NCBI GenBank assembly: GCA_016098155.1
Contig: JAAAJB010000255.1
Span: forward strand, 1-47,567
DNA: 47,567 bases
DNA from: Actinomortierella ambigua
Lineage: Eukaryota; Mortierellomycota; Mortierellomycetes; Mortierellales; Mortierellaceae
Reading direction: 5' to 3'
The translations under genes were made by a program, and so were the position numbers. The notes below the pieces were generated by a model, which did no database searches, had not been told where the DNA came from, and worked only from the letters and a program-made list of their open reading frames with translations. Below, in pieces: positions 19,440-32,237 of the stretch; position 1 is the first letter of the stretch; each line of letters starts with the position of its first letter.

Positions 19440-19812
19440 TAAATGGTGGTACAAAAGGAAGAAAGGGTAGAGCATGAGGAGGAGGAGGAGGGGTGAGGCG
19501 CGCGGTTGAAGACTCGGGACTTGATATCATATTCCTGTCGTGTTTTTGTTCATAATCTCGTGCCATTTTTTCTTTAATTTTGCAAAAAAGAAAAGAAAGA
19601 GAAAGAAAAAAAAAAAGCCCTCTTGACAAAAAATAATGATGTGCATGAAGGTTGGTGGTTGTCTGGGGTTTGATAGTAAGGATGCCGATGGGTAGGGTTG
19701 TAGTATGTGTTGTCGTTGATGGTGCTGTTAGAAAAAATGTTGGTTGCTGCTGTTGCGTGCGAGTGAAAAATTGAACTCCAGAGTCATCATGCTAAACGCC
19801 TCTAATTTTTTT
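19440..19812. other. Intergenic between convergent genes
   Basis: 3' flanks of thioredoxin-like gene 2 and MTR10. Contains a GAGGAG run (19475-19495) and A- and T-rich stretches; no gene seen. Confidence 0.5.
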
Positions 19813-22800
19813 TTAATCACGTCGGCGGCCACGCGATCCAGTGTTGTGTTTGCGGCGGTACAGGTTGGCAAAATCATTCACGACCGACCTAGCACGGGTG
19901 TAGTTTCGATTGGCGACAGCACTAAAACAATACAGATTAGATAATTGTCAGTTTTTTTTTTTGTCTTTCATACCTGGAATGAGCCAAAAATAAAGAATAA
20001 CAAGCACGAAAAAAAAATGCTTACGTTGAAAAGTCGGTAGTCGTCTTTTGCTTGTCCATTGGCGACATATCTAGTGCCTCGATTGCCTTGCTGTACCAGA
20101 CAGTCGACTCTTGAGGCATAAACATTGCGACGGCCTTGACAATGCCTCCAACATCCGTCGCCAGATCTGGTGGGAAGTGCAGTACCATTCCATGGATCAA
20201 TTGCGTGATAAACACCGCACCCTGATCCATAAACATCTTTGATACTAGTCCCAGATCCAACGCCGCCACGGCTGGGTCCATTTGAGCCGGTGATGGCGAC
20301 GACGAGGACGACGATGAATTGGACGATGTTCGACCCGTCGATGCCTGATGCAAATCGTTCGCATAGTCCAGCAAGATGCGGCAGTATCGCATCACCGCCA
20401 GCAACGTATATTGTTCCTTCAATGTGAAGCAGGCCACCGTGGCGCTAAACACCGTCGCAAACAGCGACGAGTGCAGGTATTCCGATGGGCATGCGATCAT
20501 CAAGTCGCCCACCAGGTTAAAGTAGTCCTCCACAACTAAAAAGAAAAAAAAATACAGCAAAGGAAAGAATACCCAGAGATAAAGTAAGTTACATGACATA
20601 TCCACCATTTTTGTAGAGTGGTACAAAAGGGAACACAGGCAAGCAATAAAGAATACACTCAACTTACCATCAGGAATCTGATTAAACTGACCAGCATATT
20701 TTTGCAGAATCTGCCACATGGTTGTGCTGACACTCTCGACAAACTGGACCGTCATTGTCGGATCGGTCTTGCCAAACTCACGCACGACGCGCGAGCCTAC
20801 CCAAAGATACTGTCCCAATCCTGTCTGTTCAAAGCTACGCACAAGTCGATTCAGCAGCGACGGCAACAGGGGCGTGAAATGGTCGCGATAGCTGATCACC
20901 GCCGAGCGCATGCATCCCGCCAAGGGCTTGGCAATATCCTCGTTGTTGCCGAATTGATCCGCCACTGTCTCCAGGATCGGCCACAGTTCTTGGAAGATGG
21001 GCACGCAAGGATGCGGGTCGCTCGGTGACACTTGTGGGTTGACTGTCTCGAAGAAGATCTTGAGTTGTGACAGGTTGTCTATTGAGGGGCGATGGTCAAG
21101 AGCAAGGAAGAAAAAAAAATAAGAGTCGGTATGACATTACCACCATCTGGTTTGTGGACATGCTCCCACAGTACTGCCTAAAGATACTTGCAGGACCTAT
21201 CAACAATAACATCATCATGATCATGATCATCAACAAATCTCATGATCATCATCAAATATCAACAACCACGACTTACCACACATTTGGAAAATCTCATTCT
21301 CCGACACATTTGGACCTCGACTGGCAAGAGTTGCAAGCTGCTGGGCAATTGGCAAGCAAAACATTTGAAAGATGTTGGACAGCTCCGTATTCGGCAGGGC
21401 CGCAATCACATGGGCCACGGCCTCTGTGACCTCGAGCAGATCCATGCCCTTGAGCCGCTTGGTCACATTGACAAAGAACGTGTGCAGCTGCTGCAAATAG
21501 TTGAGCAGATGCGAGCTGCACTCCTTGCAAAGCAGCTTCATCGCCAACGCCGACGCCGCCACCACCTCATCGTCCTCAAATCCAGACGAAATAAACGACA
21601 GCTGGTATTCAATAAACTCGGGGTGCTTGTCCGTCCACGTCCCGTAGCGCGCAATCACCAACGTCGCCGCATACCTGATCTTGGGGTGCGCCGGCAGCTG
21701 TGACAGTAAATGCATGATCTGAGGCATCACCTCGTTCTCGTCCGACTCGACCTGAGACCCCATCGATCGCAGCGCCATCAACGGCGCCTCCACCTCCTGC
21801 CACTTGGGCGTCGGCTTCGACGCCGCCTCGGTAATCCTGCGATACGCCTTGCCGAGCGTCACGCGCGAGCCCAGGATCACGCAACAGTCCTTCAGCACAT
21901 CGCCCATGACATGTCGAAAGTCCTTAAAGTCATCGCGCTCCTTCGTCGTCCACGAGTCGAGGCTGTCCGGGTAGCGCAGGTGGCCCATCATGACATCGAC
22001 CAGCGTCTCATAGACATCCTGGTACTTGAGTCGCGCCTCGTCGTCGTGCCGCAGCTCACATGCCAGGTTGTACCAGAACCGGAACGTCATTGGCACAATC
22101 TCCAGCTCGTGGAAGGCCGTGCACTGGGCAATGCCCTCGACAATGCCTCGAAAGTGGTCCGTGTGCTTCACCACCAACGGCAGATAGTCCTCGCCGGCCT
22201 CGACAAAGATCCTGCAGTACCCGCGCACATTGTCTTCGTTCTCGTCAGCAATATTTTGCTGGATCTCCTGCCGCAGTGGCATCAGCATTGGGTAGATCTG
22301 CTGGATCACAGGCATCGACTCGTCCACATCCTTGGTCTGGTAAATCAGCTCGCATACCACACTGACGGCAATGTCAAACAGCTCGGGATACGCCAACGCC
22401 TTGAATGAGTTGACGACCAATGGGTTGTTGAGCAGGCTGGGAACGGGAATATCACCCGATCGGAGCCACGATAAAAAGCACCGGAGAACTGCCTCCTGGA
22501 TTTTTGTGTCCTCTCCTAGAAAACCAGTATCCCCAAGAGAGAGAGAGAAAAAATAAGGATGAAAACATAAGCATCGTAGACTTGACAATATCGCTCTCTC
22601 CTTTCACTTCTCATTCTTTTTGGTTTGTCGATAGAGTCAATGACCTCAAATATGACATACCAGAGTTCTGCATATACATGATCAAAAGCTGAAGCATGTC
22701 GTTGGCCGTGCATGTCAGCAGTTCGTTGGCACGAGCCTTGTACTCTTCATCCTGTCCAAGAGCGAAATATCAAACAACGTATAGAATGATAAGTAACGCG

Positions 22801-23782
22801 TCAAGTTGAAGCGACAATTTTTTTTTCCTGGCTGTCCCCATTCCCTATACCCTTACCGTCAAACTGGAGTTCTTGTTGTCATTGACTTCATCCGGGAGAA
22901 CAGTCAAGAACTCGAGCAAGTTGGCGACATCCTCAGTCGATCCGCTGAAATTCTTGATCATAAAGGCGACAGGGTTCTCCCAGTCCAACAATCTCAGCGC
23001 CAGTCCTGCAAGCGACAAGCACAGTTGAGTACGGACAACGCGGGGTGAGGTTCGATGCTGCATAATCAAGTTGAGAAGGGAGTCCCGAAGCGACATTCGG
23101 CTGGCTGTATCCAGTTCATAAAAGTCATCGACAACCTAAGACAAGGAGGGAAAAAGGGGGGAGGGAGGGAGAGGGGAATGGACAGCGGATGATGTGGTTC
23201 CATTTTTTTTAGCCAACACTGTGGATTACTTTGATCTATTGTTGCTTGCCACCACGCCGCAGACAAAAAAAACAGAGGGAGAGGGAAGCATTCCAAACAG
23301 CTAACTAGCCCTATGTTTTCCTTACCTTGCGTCGGATTGTCTGTGCTCCAAAGACATGAGCTTCTTTTCCTGCAGTGTCATCTGTCAGCAGTAACATGGC
23401 TGTTTGCCACGCCTCGGGCTATTAAAGTGGGCAAAAGAGCAAAAAAACACAGAAGGTAAATTAAAAAGAAAAGAAAAGAAAAAACTGTCATAGGATCTCG
23501 GGAGGGGATGATCACCTGGAGGGCGCAGTGGATAGCACAAAGGGCGTAAGCATGCCAACGGAGAAATACTTCTCCCCCTTATCTGCTATTCCCCTACAGC
23601 GGATCAAAAACAAGAATGATATCACAATAGACAATAAAAAAAATAAGGTAAAACCATACCTTTGTCTGGAATGCTTGGAGCCATTCGTCGGCCTGATGTT
23701 TTGCGCTCGAACCGGGTACATTGTACAGGGTGTTAATGGCGGCCAGGGTTTGCGACAATGAATCAGCAGCAACGGATGTCAT
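19813..23782 (-). CDS. MTR10: Karyopherin of the Mtr10 / transportin-3 family
   Basis: Eight exons on the minus strand: 23782-23660, 23418-23326, 23135-22857, 22751-22661, 22515-21277, 21078-20668, 20535-20025 and 19921-19813. Total 2856 nt, 951 aa, close to yeast Mtr10 (972) and human TNPO3 (923). Seen in order: INTLYNVPGSSAKHQADEWL (importin N-terminal-type repeat), EAHVFGAQTIRRK, VVDDFYELD, SLRDSLLNLI, LLEFLTVLPDEV, SWLRSGDIP, then a long all-helical HEAT-repeat region (VPMTFRFWYNLACEL, IRYAATLVIARYGTW). The C-terminal exon ends in an Arg-rich TGSRGRRRD. Family members import SR-rich and other RNA-binding proteins into the nucleus using Ran-GTP. It is divergent from YJU2, and the 482 bp between the two ATGs must hold both promoters. 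Intron 5 contains a near repeat of CATGATCATC. Confidence 0.94.
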
Positions 23783-24264
23783 GGTTGGGTGTAGAGGTTG
23801 ATGCTTCTTCCTTTCGGGGTTCCTGTTGGCTGTTTAATACGCGTTGCGTGCGTGTCTCGAAGCACTTGTGGAATGAATTGGGCAATCAGGGGAGGGGGGT
23901 TGAAGGAGGAGGGGAAGGCTGTCGCAGAGAGCAGGTGGAGGGAGGCAGCTGTACAGAGTGAACAGACAGGCAGGTAGGTAGGGGAGAGCGGTGTGTTTCT
24001 GTCGAGAAGGACAATTGGGTGTGCTGGCACAAAATGAAAGGTGGCGAAAAAAAAAAGAAGGGGGAAATGGGAGATGTTGCTTGTTTCGACAAAGTCCGCC
24101 TTTGAACCCTTCGACTCCTTTCTGTGATCCATTATGTAGCAACATAATGACTTTCTAAGTATCAGCTGGAACTGAACTGTCACCACCCTGTTGCATTGTC
24201 GCAACCATTGATACCCTTCCAGCAACATTACCCTTCCAACCCTTGAGACGCCCTTGCCAGCACC
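23783..24264. promoter_or_regulatory. Divergent promoter region of MTR10 and YJU2
   Basis: 482 bp between two head-to-head start codons. Purine-rich GGAGGG/GAGG runs at 23885-23945 read as pyrimidine-rich leader on the MTR10 side. No sure TATA box on either strand. Open frames crossing it are low-complexity readings of this tract. Confidence 0.6.
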
Positions 24265-25275
24265 ATGTCCGAGCGCAAAGTATTAAACAAATACTTCCCC
24301 CCAGATTTCGACCCGGCCAAGATCCCGCGGCGGAAAATCAACAAGGATGCCCAACAAAAAGTGCGTCTCATGACACCCTTCTCCATGCGTTGTCTGTCAT
24401 GTGGCGAGTACATCTACAAGGGCAAAAAGTTCAACGCTCGCAAGGAGACCACCAACGAGATGTACCTCAGCACCAAGATCTTCCGCTTCTATATCCGCTG
24501 CAACCGCTGTGCGGCCGAGATCACCTTCAAGACCGACCCCAAGAATGCCGACTACTTGGCTGAACATGGCGCTGTTCGCAACTTTGAGCCCTGGAAGGAA
24601 GAAGGCGGCGAAGGCAGCGGCGAAGGACAGGACGGTGGTGAGGGCAGCGATGATGACGACGCAACCAACAACCCCATGAAGGCGCTGGAAAACAGGACAC
24701 TCGACTCCAAACGTGAGATGGAGATCATGGACGCCCTAGACGAGATCCGCACCAGGAACGCTGCTCACGAACGGGTCGATGCAGACTCGGTCCTGGACCA
24801 GATGGTCAACGCCGAGGCCGATGCCGCTCTCAGGCAACAGCAGCTCGATGAGGAAGAGGACGATAGGCTTGTCAACGAGGTGTTCAAGACCGCCGATGGC
24901 GAGACTGTCAAACGAATCCGGGATGATACAGTCAACGGAGGAGGAGGAGTAGAGGGTGATCCTCAAGAACCCTCGGCGGCACAAATAGCGCTCCAGCGTC
25001 TGGGTGGGAAACCCTTGGCATTACCAGACTTTAGTGCGCCTGCCACCAAGAAGCGCAAAACTGGCGGCGGACTTGGTGTTGTCAGCAAAAGGAAGGGCGA
25101 CGCGGATGAGAGTGTTACGACTGTTGCCTCCAAACCTGCGTCCACCGCAGCATCAGCATCAGCATCCACATCAGCATCAGCACCAACATCCGCCCAAACA
25201 AAGGACAAGCCAAAAGCATCAGCCATAGCCTTGCTTGGAGCGTATGGTTCAGATTCTGACTCGGAGGATGAGTAG
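24265..25275 (+). CDS. YJU2: Splicing factor Yju2 (CCDC94/CWC16 family)
   Basis: Single exon, 336 aa. The first 110 residues are the conserved Yju2 core: [46 protein letters not shown] split by family spacing, then [20 protein letters not shown] and [15 protein letters not shown]. The cysteine pairs MRCLSC and IRCNRC form the zinc-binding site. Yju2 joins the Prp19-associated spliceosome and promotes branching, the first catalytic step. The C-terminal two thirds are acidic, then Ala/Ser-rich with a Lys/Arg nuclear-signal-like KKRK, and end in DSDSEDE. The start context CAGCACCATG is good. Intronless although it encodes a splicing factor. Confidence 0.95.
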   Translation: MSERKVLNKYFPPDFDPAKIPRRKINKDAQQKVRLMTPFSMRCLSCGEYIYKGKKFNARKETTNEMYLSTKIFRFYIRCNRCAAEITFKTDPKNADYLAEHGAVRNFEPWKEEGGEGSGEGQDGGEGSDDDDATNNPMKALENRTLDSKREMEIMDALDEIRTRNAAHERVDADSVLDQMVNAEADAALRQQQLDEEEDDRLVNEVFKTADGETVKRIRDDTVNGGGGVEGDPQEPSAAQIALQRLGGKPLALPDFSAPATKKRKTGGGLGVVSKRKGDADESVTTVASKPASTAASASASTSASAPTSAQTKDKPKASAIALLGAYGSDSDSEDE

Positions 25276-25571
25276 ACCTCTAAAGAACGCTTGTTCTCCT
25301 TGAATGGTAGTCAACAAATGAAAACATTCACTCTGTACATTTCTTTTTCTTTTGGTGTGAACATATTTACAGATGCGCTGCGAAAAAAAAAGGTATCCAG
25401 CCTTTTATAAAAGCATGATTAAGGTCTGCAGAGTTGTGTATGTGTATGGGTACGAGAAGGGGAGCGAACCATGCGAAGAGAAGAAAAAAAAAAGGACATC
25501 ATTTTTTTTTTTGGTTCTCTGTTCAGATCTCCTTCTACAAAAGACCAAAAGAAAAAAAAAATAAAGAATGA
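25276..25571. other. Intergenic between convergent YJU2 and YIF1
   Basis: 296 bp of A/T-rich 3' flanks with several A runs (25383-25391, 25482-25493, 25550-25560). No gene. Confidence 0.5.
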
Positions 25572-27534
25572 CTACTTAATGAGTGCCCACATGAAGCCAA
25601 ACTGGAGAGCGGACAGACAGATCAAAAAGTGGATCCTGCGTTTCCGTTGAGGAGGCTGCACGATGCCGGTAGCCGCCTCGGGCAAAATCACATATCGTAA
25701 AGATCGCAACAAGAAGAAGCCCGTCGCTCCGCCCATGTACAAGAATACGGCCAAGAAGACCGACAATGGAACGCCCATCAGTTTCACAACAATCGACGCG
25801 ATGATTCTAATAGTGTGATAAGAAATAGTTAAAATAAAGATGTTAACGGAGGAGTTTCCAGAAAAAAAAAAAGATGAACAAAACATGTAAACTACCTCAA
25901 TTCCCTCCCCACTTACCCAACAAACTTGTATCCAGAATAGGCCAACAGGTCAAGTGTCGACACCTCGCTGGTAATATTCAGCAGGTAGATGCACAACTTG
26001 ATCAGGAAGAACTCCAAGAGAATAACAGCCAGGGCCGACGAGGCTGTTGGACCCAGAATGTCTGGTCGGAAGCTGCAGAAGAAAATAAAAACACAAAATC
26101 AAAAATGTGAGCGCACTTGTCAAACAGTTCAATCCAACATAACCTGTCTTCTCGGCTTCGATGGCGATCCCATTCCTTGCTTGGCTCCCCTTACCTGTTT
26201 GACGTTCCTGCCGAAATTCCAACTAACAAGATGTATGTGACAAACGCCATCACTAACAGAGAAAGGAAAGGGGGGAGGAGGGAGGGTTGAAGACAAAAAA
26301 AGAGTGTGTTGGTAAGCTGTAGTTCCATAAGCACCCGCAATCCAGCTGATCAAGTCTGTAATTTTTTTGTCCACGAAAACGTCCGTCGCTGTTACCTGGA
26401 ATATACATGTCCGGTGCGTTGATGTCATCCCGAGGGGGCAAGAATCCGATACATTCGCCTGTCGAATCCGAACGCTTCATCAGACGAGCCCATGGCTATT
26501 TCATAGAAAGAGAAAAAGAGAGAGAGGGATGTTAGAACTACGTGGCAAATTTCACATGTGACGAGGGGGGGGGACCCTGCAAGGAGGAGAGGGAACATTT
26601 TAATTTTGGATTGCAGCTCTTTGTTTTTTTTTTTTTTTCCTCCCTCGATTATTTTCCTTTACCTTGTGCCTCCAAGGGAAAACCAGCAGCTTGAGCTTGT
26701 TAACAACATACGAATTGCTCACGTTGAAGTACGGCTGCAGCGCTGCTCGATTCACCCAGCGGTTCAACTAGTTTGGGACCAACAGCAGGGAGTGGGGGAG
26801 GAGATGGGTAAAAAAAGAAGACCGGGGGATTAGCGGTTACTTTCGTGACAAATCACACACGCACAAAAAACGCGTACTGAAACAAATAAAAATTATTCAC
26901 GTAAATCAAAGGAAAGCCTTACGTTCTGCTCCACGTATTCCTGTCCAGCCATGACAGCCGAGCGACCAAACTGCATGCCCAGCTGAGTCGTGCCATCGTT
27001 CAAATTGAACGGGAATGCAGGAATACCTGCGTTTGGTTGCTGAGGCTGCTGGTGCTGGTGCTGGTGCTGGTGCTGCTGTTGCGGAGACATGTGTGGGGGC
27101 TGAGGCGATGGTTGGTATTGGTTCTGTTGTTGCTGCTGATCAAAGCTCGAGCGTTCGTAAGGCTGATGATACTGCTGTCGATACTGCTGCTGCTGCTGCT
27201 GCTGTGGCTGCTGCTGCTGGTACTGCTGCGATGAAGCCTTGGCAAAGGGCATCCTTGGCGAGGGTGATGATGTAGGCTCTCTCATCTGGACAGGGGGATG
27301 TGTAGGGACAGGATGCTGCAAAGGCGGAGGGGAGGCCATGTGCGAGCGGTTGTTGACATGAGGCTGGGAGTAGGCATTAGGGTTGTACGGCTGCGAAGAA
27401 TAGGCGTAGCCGGGCTGCTGCTGTTGCTGCTGCTGACCATACTGGCCGTACGAGTTGTCCTGCTGGTATGGACTGCCCTGGCCGGGATTCCTATGGGTGG
27501 CCTGTGTGGGGTGGTATGATTCGTAGGGGTTCAT
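25572..27534 (-). CDS. YIF1: Yif1-type Golgi/ER vesicle-trafficking membrane protein
   Basis: Six exons: 27534-26923, 26767-26663, 26495-26396, 26252-26195, 26072-25917 and 25806-25572, 421 aa in phase. The first exon codes for about 200 residues rich in Gln, Pro, Tyr and His (several Q runs). The Yif1 core then follows: MAGQEYVEQN, LNRWVNRAALQPYFNVSN, NKLKLLVFPWRHKPWARL, FLPPRDDINAPDMYIPVMAF, then four or five membrane helices with GYKFVGIIASIVVKLMG and FLLRSLRYVILP. Yif1 forms a complex with Yip1 and Rab GTPases in ER-to-Golgi transport. The core is family-typical in length; the extra Q/P-rich cytosolic N-terminus is longer than in yeast. Start is the first ATG of the exon frame. Confidence 0.94.
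27040..27230 (-). repeat. CAG/CAA-rich polyglutamine coding repeats in YIF1
   Basis: Several CAG/CAA runs plus a GGTGCT repeat (27049-27075) that reads as alternating His-Gln in the protein. Expected to vary in length between strains. Confidence 0.8.
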
Positions 27535-27935
27535 AATGTGCACCGTCCAAACAAATAGGTTGGTATCTTGTCGTGTGAAGGAATGCGAGGCGCAAGGTTT
27601 GTCGAGTTGTAGTGATGGTGGTGGTGATGATGTGAATTTCCTCCCAAGCTGTTGAACGGACACTCAGACAAAAGAATGCAGGCCACGTTGGCAGATGAAG
27701 AAAAGATGTAAAGCGTGGAGGCGTAAAAACTTCGGTAATTTTTAAAAAAACTGACGTCACTCTTAAAAATTTGAACAAAAAACTGATTTTTTTTTATTTA
27801 CAGAATTGCACGAGTATAAAGGTACCGTTTCCCACTCGACCCATGGCGATGGGACTCCTTCACGGAAAGCGCAAAATACTAGAGTTGAATAGGAAAATGG
27901 GAAGGGCGAGGAGGAGGAGGGGGGGAAGGATTCGT
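27535..27935. other. Intergenic: YIF1 promoter and 3' flank of 6PGDH
   Basis: 401 bp. On the minus strand this is the YIF1 leader (CA/CT-rich) and, at the lower end, the 3' UTR of the next gene. No gene seen. Confidence 0.5.
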
Positions 27936-30499
27936 TTATGCAAGGTAGGTGGTCGAAGCGACGTTGCCACCACGACCGGTCCAGTTGGTGTGGACCCACT
28001 CGTCGCTGGTGAGGGTCTGGTAGGTGTGGGCACCAAAGTAGTCGCGCTGGGCCTGGAGCAGGTTGGCGGGCAGGACAGCGTTGCGGTAGCCGTCAAAGAA
28101 GGCAAGGGCCGACGACATGCAAGGGGTGGGGATGCCGAGCAGGACAGCCTGCGAGACGACACGGCGCCAGCTGTCAGCGGCACCCTCGATGGCGGCCTTG
28201 AAGAAGGGATCGAAGAGCAGGTTGGTCAGCTCAGGGTTCTTGGTGTAGGCCGTCTTGATGTCGCCCAAGAAAACCGAGCGGATAATGCAGCCGCCGCGCC
28301 ACATAAGGGCAATGCCGGCGTTGTTCAGGTGCCAGTCGTTCTCCTTGGCAGCCTCGCGCATCAGCATGAAGCCCTGAGCGTACGAGATGATCTTGGACGC
28401 GTACAGAGCCTTGGAGACATCGTGGATGAACTGCTTCTTGTCACCCTGGAACTTGCCAGAAGGACCGCCGAGGATCTTGGAAGCAGCAACACGCTCGTTC
28501 TTGATGGCCGACAGGTTGCGGGCGAAGACGGCCTCACCGATCAGAGTGACGGGCATGCCAGTGTCCAGGGCCGAGACGACAGTCCACTTGCCGGTACCCT
28601 TCTACTCGATCCAATTGAAAATTGGTCCAAGACATGATACGATACAAGTGGGTGTTAGGTGCATTCTTTTTCCAAAAAGACACGCAAGCGCAAAAAAAAA
28701 AAAATCAACATGCGCAGTCCAAGTCACTCGCGTTACCTGGCCAGCAGTGTCCTTGATCTTCTCAACAAGAGGCTTGCCATCGGTATCCTTGAACTTCAAG
28801 ATATCGCGAGTGATCTCGATGAGGTACGAGTCCAGCTCACCCTGGTTCCACTCGGTGAAAATCTCGCCGATCTCGTCAGCAGTGAGGCCAAGGGTTTTCT
28901 TCAAAATGTCGTAGGCCTCGCAGATCATCTGCATGTCACCATACTCGATACCGTTGTGGACCATCTTGACGTAGTGACCAGCACCGGTCTCACCGACCCA
29001 GTCGCAGCAGGGCTCGCCATCGACCTTGGCAGCAATGGCCTGGAAGATGGGCTTGACGTGAGGCCTAGTTGAGAATGATAATATCGATCATTGAGTGGTT
29101 AGTAAAGGAAAGAGGGAAAAGAAGAGGAAAGAAAAGGAAAGGAAAGAGAAGGGAAAGAGAAGGATAGAGGGGGGAAAAGGAAAGAAAGGGAAGGGAATGA
29201 AAAGGCTGAGTGCGAGAAGATCAGGGTTATCAATTGTTGGGTCTGCGACATCAAAAATCGAAAATTGGTCCTCCGTCGCCTTTCGTTGTCTTATCAAGCT
29301 AGCTGTGCAGACACTTTTTTGCGTTTCGTGGGGAATGGGGTATGGGGGAAGAAAGATGTGGCGGACATGCGACAGATCGATAATAATATAAAAAAGAAAA
29401 GGCTACCCCGCACGAAGCAAATATGCAAGAGGGAGGGGGCTCTCTCATCAAGATCAGCTCGACCCTATTCCTTATCTTGTCCAAAAAACGGTTGAGAACA
29501 AGAGAGAATAATGTCGTTTTGTCCAACAAATCAAAACAACAAACAAGGTTTCCCACTCTTGCCCCCCTTCCCCACCCACTCATTTTGAACTGCAAAAGTT
29601 CAATGACCGGCAGGGACAACCCGAAAGACTTACCAGGCAGCAGTGGAACCACCGGGCATCATCGAGGGACCATAGCGGGCACCCTCCTCACCACCAGAGA
29701 CACCGCAGCCGACAAACAGGAAGCCCTTGGACTCGAGGTACTTGGTGCGGCGGATAGTGTCGGGGTAGTGAGAGTTACCACCGTCAATGATAATATCACC
29801 AGCCTCAAGGTGGGGCAGGACCTGCTCAATAAAGTCATCAACGGCAGAGCCGGCCTTGACGAGCATCATGACCTTACGAGGGCGCTTCAGCTTGGCGCAG
29901 AACTCGGCGATCGAGTGGGCACCGACGATCTTGGTGCCCTTGGCCTCGTTAGCCAGGAAGTGGTCAACCTTGGACACGGTACGGTTGTAGGCGCAGACAA
30001 CGAAACCGTGGTCGTCCATGTTGAGGACGAGGTTCTGGCCCTATAAAAGTAACACACAAACAATCCAACAAGAACATGTTGCGGGTTAGAAAGAAAGAAC
30101 GTGGGGATTTCGTACCATTACTTCATGGTCGTGCACAACACAAACTGGTGAAGGTCTGTTCTTCCTCGTGAGAAAAATACCCCCTTCGCCCCCTCATCCC
30201 CTCTCCTTTGCTCGTTTCTTCCGACCTGTTGAACTTACCATGACGGCCAAACCAATGAGACCAATGTCAGCACTATTATTACAAAAGAATAAAAGGAAAG
30301 CGTGTCAGAGAGGTGTACTGCAACCGCGGAAACAGCGCGAAGACATAGAGGATCGCGCCTATAACATGGGAGATAATCATTCCACTTTTTGACTCGATCG
30401 CTCGCGACACTTGTTTTTGTTCTTGTCTATCCATGATGATGAAGGTCGTGGGGGAAGCGAAAAAAGGAGCTTGTCCACTTACACAGCCTGAACAGACAT
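27936..30499 (-). CDS. GND1: 6-phosphogluconate dehydrogenase, decarboxylating
   Basis: Exons 30499-30483, 30272-30239, 30040-29634, 29064-28737 and 28601-27936 give 483 aa, the usual cytosolic length. Converts 6-phosphogluconate and NADP+ to ribulose-5-phosphate, CO2 and NADPH in the pentose phosphate pathway. Seen: Rossmann [12 protein letters not shown] built across three exons, NRT for NADP phosphate recognition, [29 protein letters not shown], catalytic [13 protein letters not shown], and at the end [14 protein letters not shown]. The first two coding exons are only 17 and 34 nt, and both are needed for the GLAVMG loop. Codon use looks biased to C/G third positions, as in highly expressed genes. 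Supplies NADPH together with the NAD kinase product NADP+. Confidence 0.96.
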
Positions 30500-32237
30500 G
30501 ATTATATGAATGAGTAATGCGGGGGTGGGTCGGGGAGTAGAATGAGGGTGAGGATGAGGAGACGAGAAAAAAAAACGAGTGGGGTGTCTTATAAACCTCA
30601 GCGAAGTCGTGACGGTCATCATCGCCCAATGAAACTTGATTTGTGACAACGATGTATTCCGCGTCTTTTGAGAGAATCATCTCAGCGGTCGAAGTGCGCG
30701 ATGATTTTCACAACGCTCAGTCCAGTCTATCCCGCGCAGTTCTCAGGTTCGTGTAGCCGATATTCTGTACTTTGCAAAAAAAGATCGACCATCTTTTGCT
30801 CGCTAATACCATGCCTGTAACCCCCTTCAATGCGGTTAGCCATGAGGAGTCGATCGTTTTTTTTGGGGGGGGGGTAGTGAGGGGAAGGGGAGGCTGAGAG
30901 CGTGAACTGAGTTTAAATGATCCCGCCACAAATTGCGCAAGCACCCATTGCAAATCTTGGAGTTTGCACCCAGATTGGGGGGTCCCGGTTATCAAGAAAG
31001 GATAACTATTGTTGTATATTACAAACATATGGTTTGGCACTACGACGACAAGGGTTACACGCATCACAAGAATACAGAAATGCACCTTCTCAATCTTGAT
31101 AAATCTTGCAGCAAACAACGACACCGATATATAGTCGTTTAAGCGTTCTTCATTTGCTTGAGAACCATCTGCTACTCGAAATGCCAAAACATCGCGCGAC
31201 GCCACCCACATACCTTCAACGAAACCTACCTAGTCAAACGTCCCATGAATGTCGCCTTGTAGATGGGCCTCTTAACGCGTGCTGGGAGGCGAAAGGACAC
31301 ATGCAGTGCAGTGTCGGTGGAATAGAACAAGTCGTACCAGAGTTAGGGGTTATATAAGCCACCACGTTTCTGCGTTCTTGGATCTCATCTACCCCCTCTA
31401 CATGCAATGATCTAGGCCGCTAAAAAAGGCTTCGGGACAAGAATAGGCTCGCCTGATAGCACCTCTGGGCGCGCCCATCGCAATATAGGGAAACAAGGAA
31501 CAATCGCACAAAGGTGTACGGTTGCCACCACCATATGGGTTATTTTATGAAAAGTGTCACCTCAGCAAGATTGGTCTATAACATTGAAACACGCGAACAC
31601 TCAATTTACACCAATCTTTCTCGTCGTCTTCTAGCACTTTAGCGTGAACATCACCCTTTCGACGTATCGAATCTCAAAATATGAAAACAGTCGACTTGTC
31701 CACTTTTTTTTTTTTGGGCGCCTATCCAGCCACCCATTGAGGTCTGCAAATATAATCACAGACCCAAGAATAAACTTGCACACAGTCCACTGAATTACCG
31801 CCCATGCACGTTCGAAATCGCACCAAGAGACATCTCGAACGTCCTGGTCATTCCGACAAAAAGAATACAGGACAAAACGCGTCACCCCTCTTTGGGTGAC
31901 AGAGTGTTTCATCATTCAAAAAAGCATGTCAATTGTCTTCGTGCTTCAGGAGCCGTTCAAGAATACCGCCTCCCTTGGTTTTCGCTAGACCGATGAGATC
32001 GCGTATTTTAGACAACTCCGAGGTGACACATTAGATGGGTCATGCGAGAAAAAAAATGACAAACTCTCCTTCTCTCCCATTTTATAATTTTGGACGGAAG
32101 AAGACAAGGCAGTGAGAGAAAGATCAAATGGGAAGGATACATTGAAACCCAAAACATATCGTTGTCGCTATGACGATGGCAAGCCATTTATACACTGGAC
32201 GCAGCAGATCACGACCATTTTTTCTTCATTTGATAAT
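30500..32237. other. 1.7-kb gap with only unassigned open frames
   Basis: Lower end is the GND1 promoter, upper end the 3' flank of zinc-finger gene 1. A minus frame at 31211-30717 stays open for 164 codons. Within it, another minus frame (about 30830-30719) starts at an ATG and reads HGISEQKMVDLFL...HEPENCAG. A minus frame at 31915-31631 has a hydrophobic stretch (FILGSVIIFADL). None belongs to a family I recognise and no spliced model holds together. A 10-G tract lies at 30864-30873. Confidence 0.4.

Noticed and set aside
21206..21262. CATGATCATC repeats in MTR10 intron 5
   Set aside because: Short simple-sequence repeat inside an intron; no sign of function.
21710..22408. 232-codon plus frame
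   Set aside because: Arg/His/Leu-rich shadow of the strongly conserved MTR10 exon on the other strand.
27771..28637. 288-codon plus frame
   Set aside because: Antisense shadow of the codon-biased last exon of 6PGDH.
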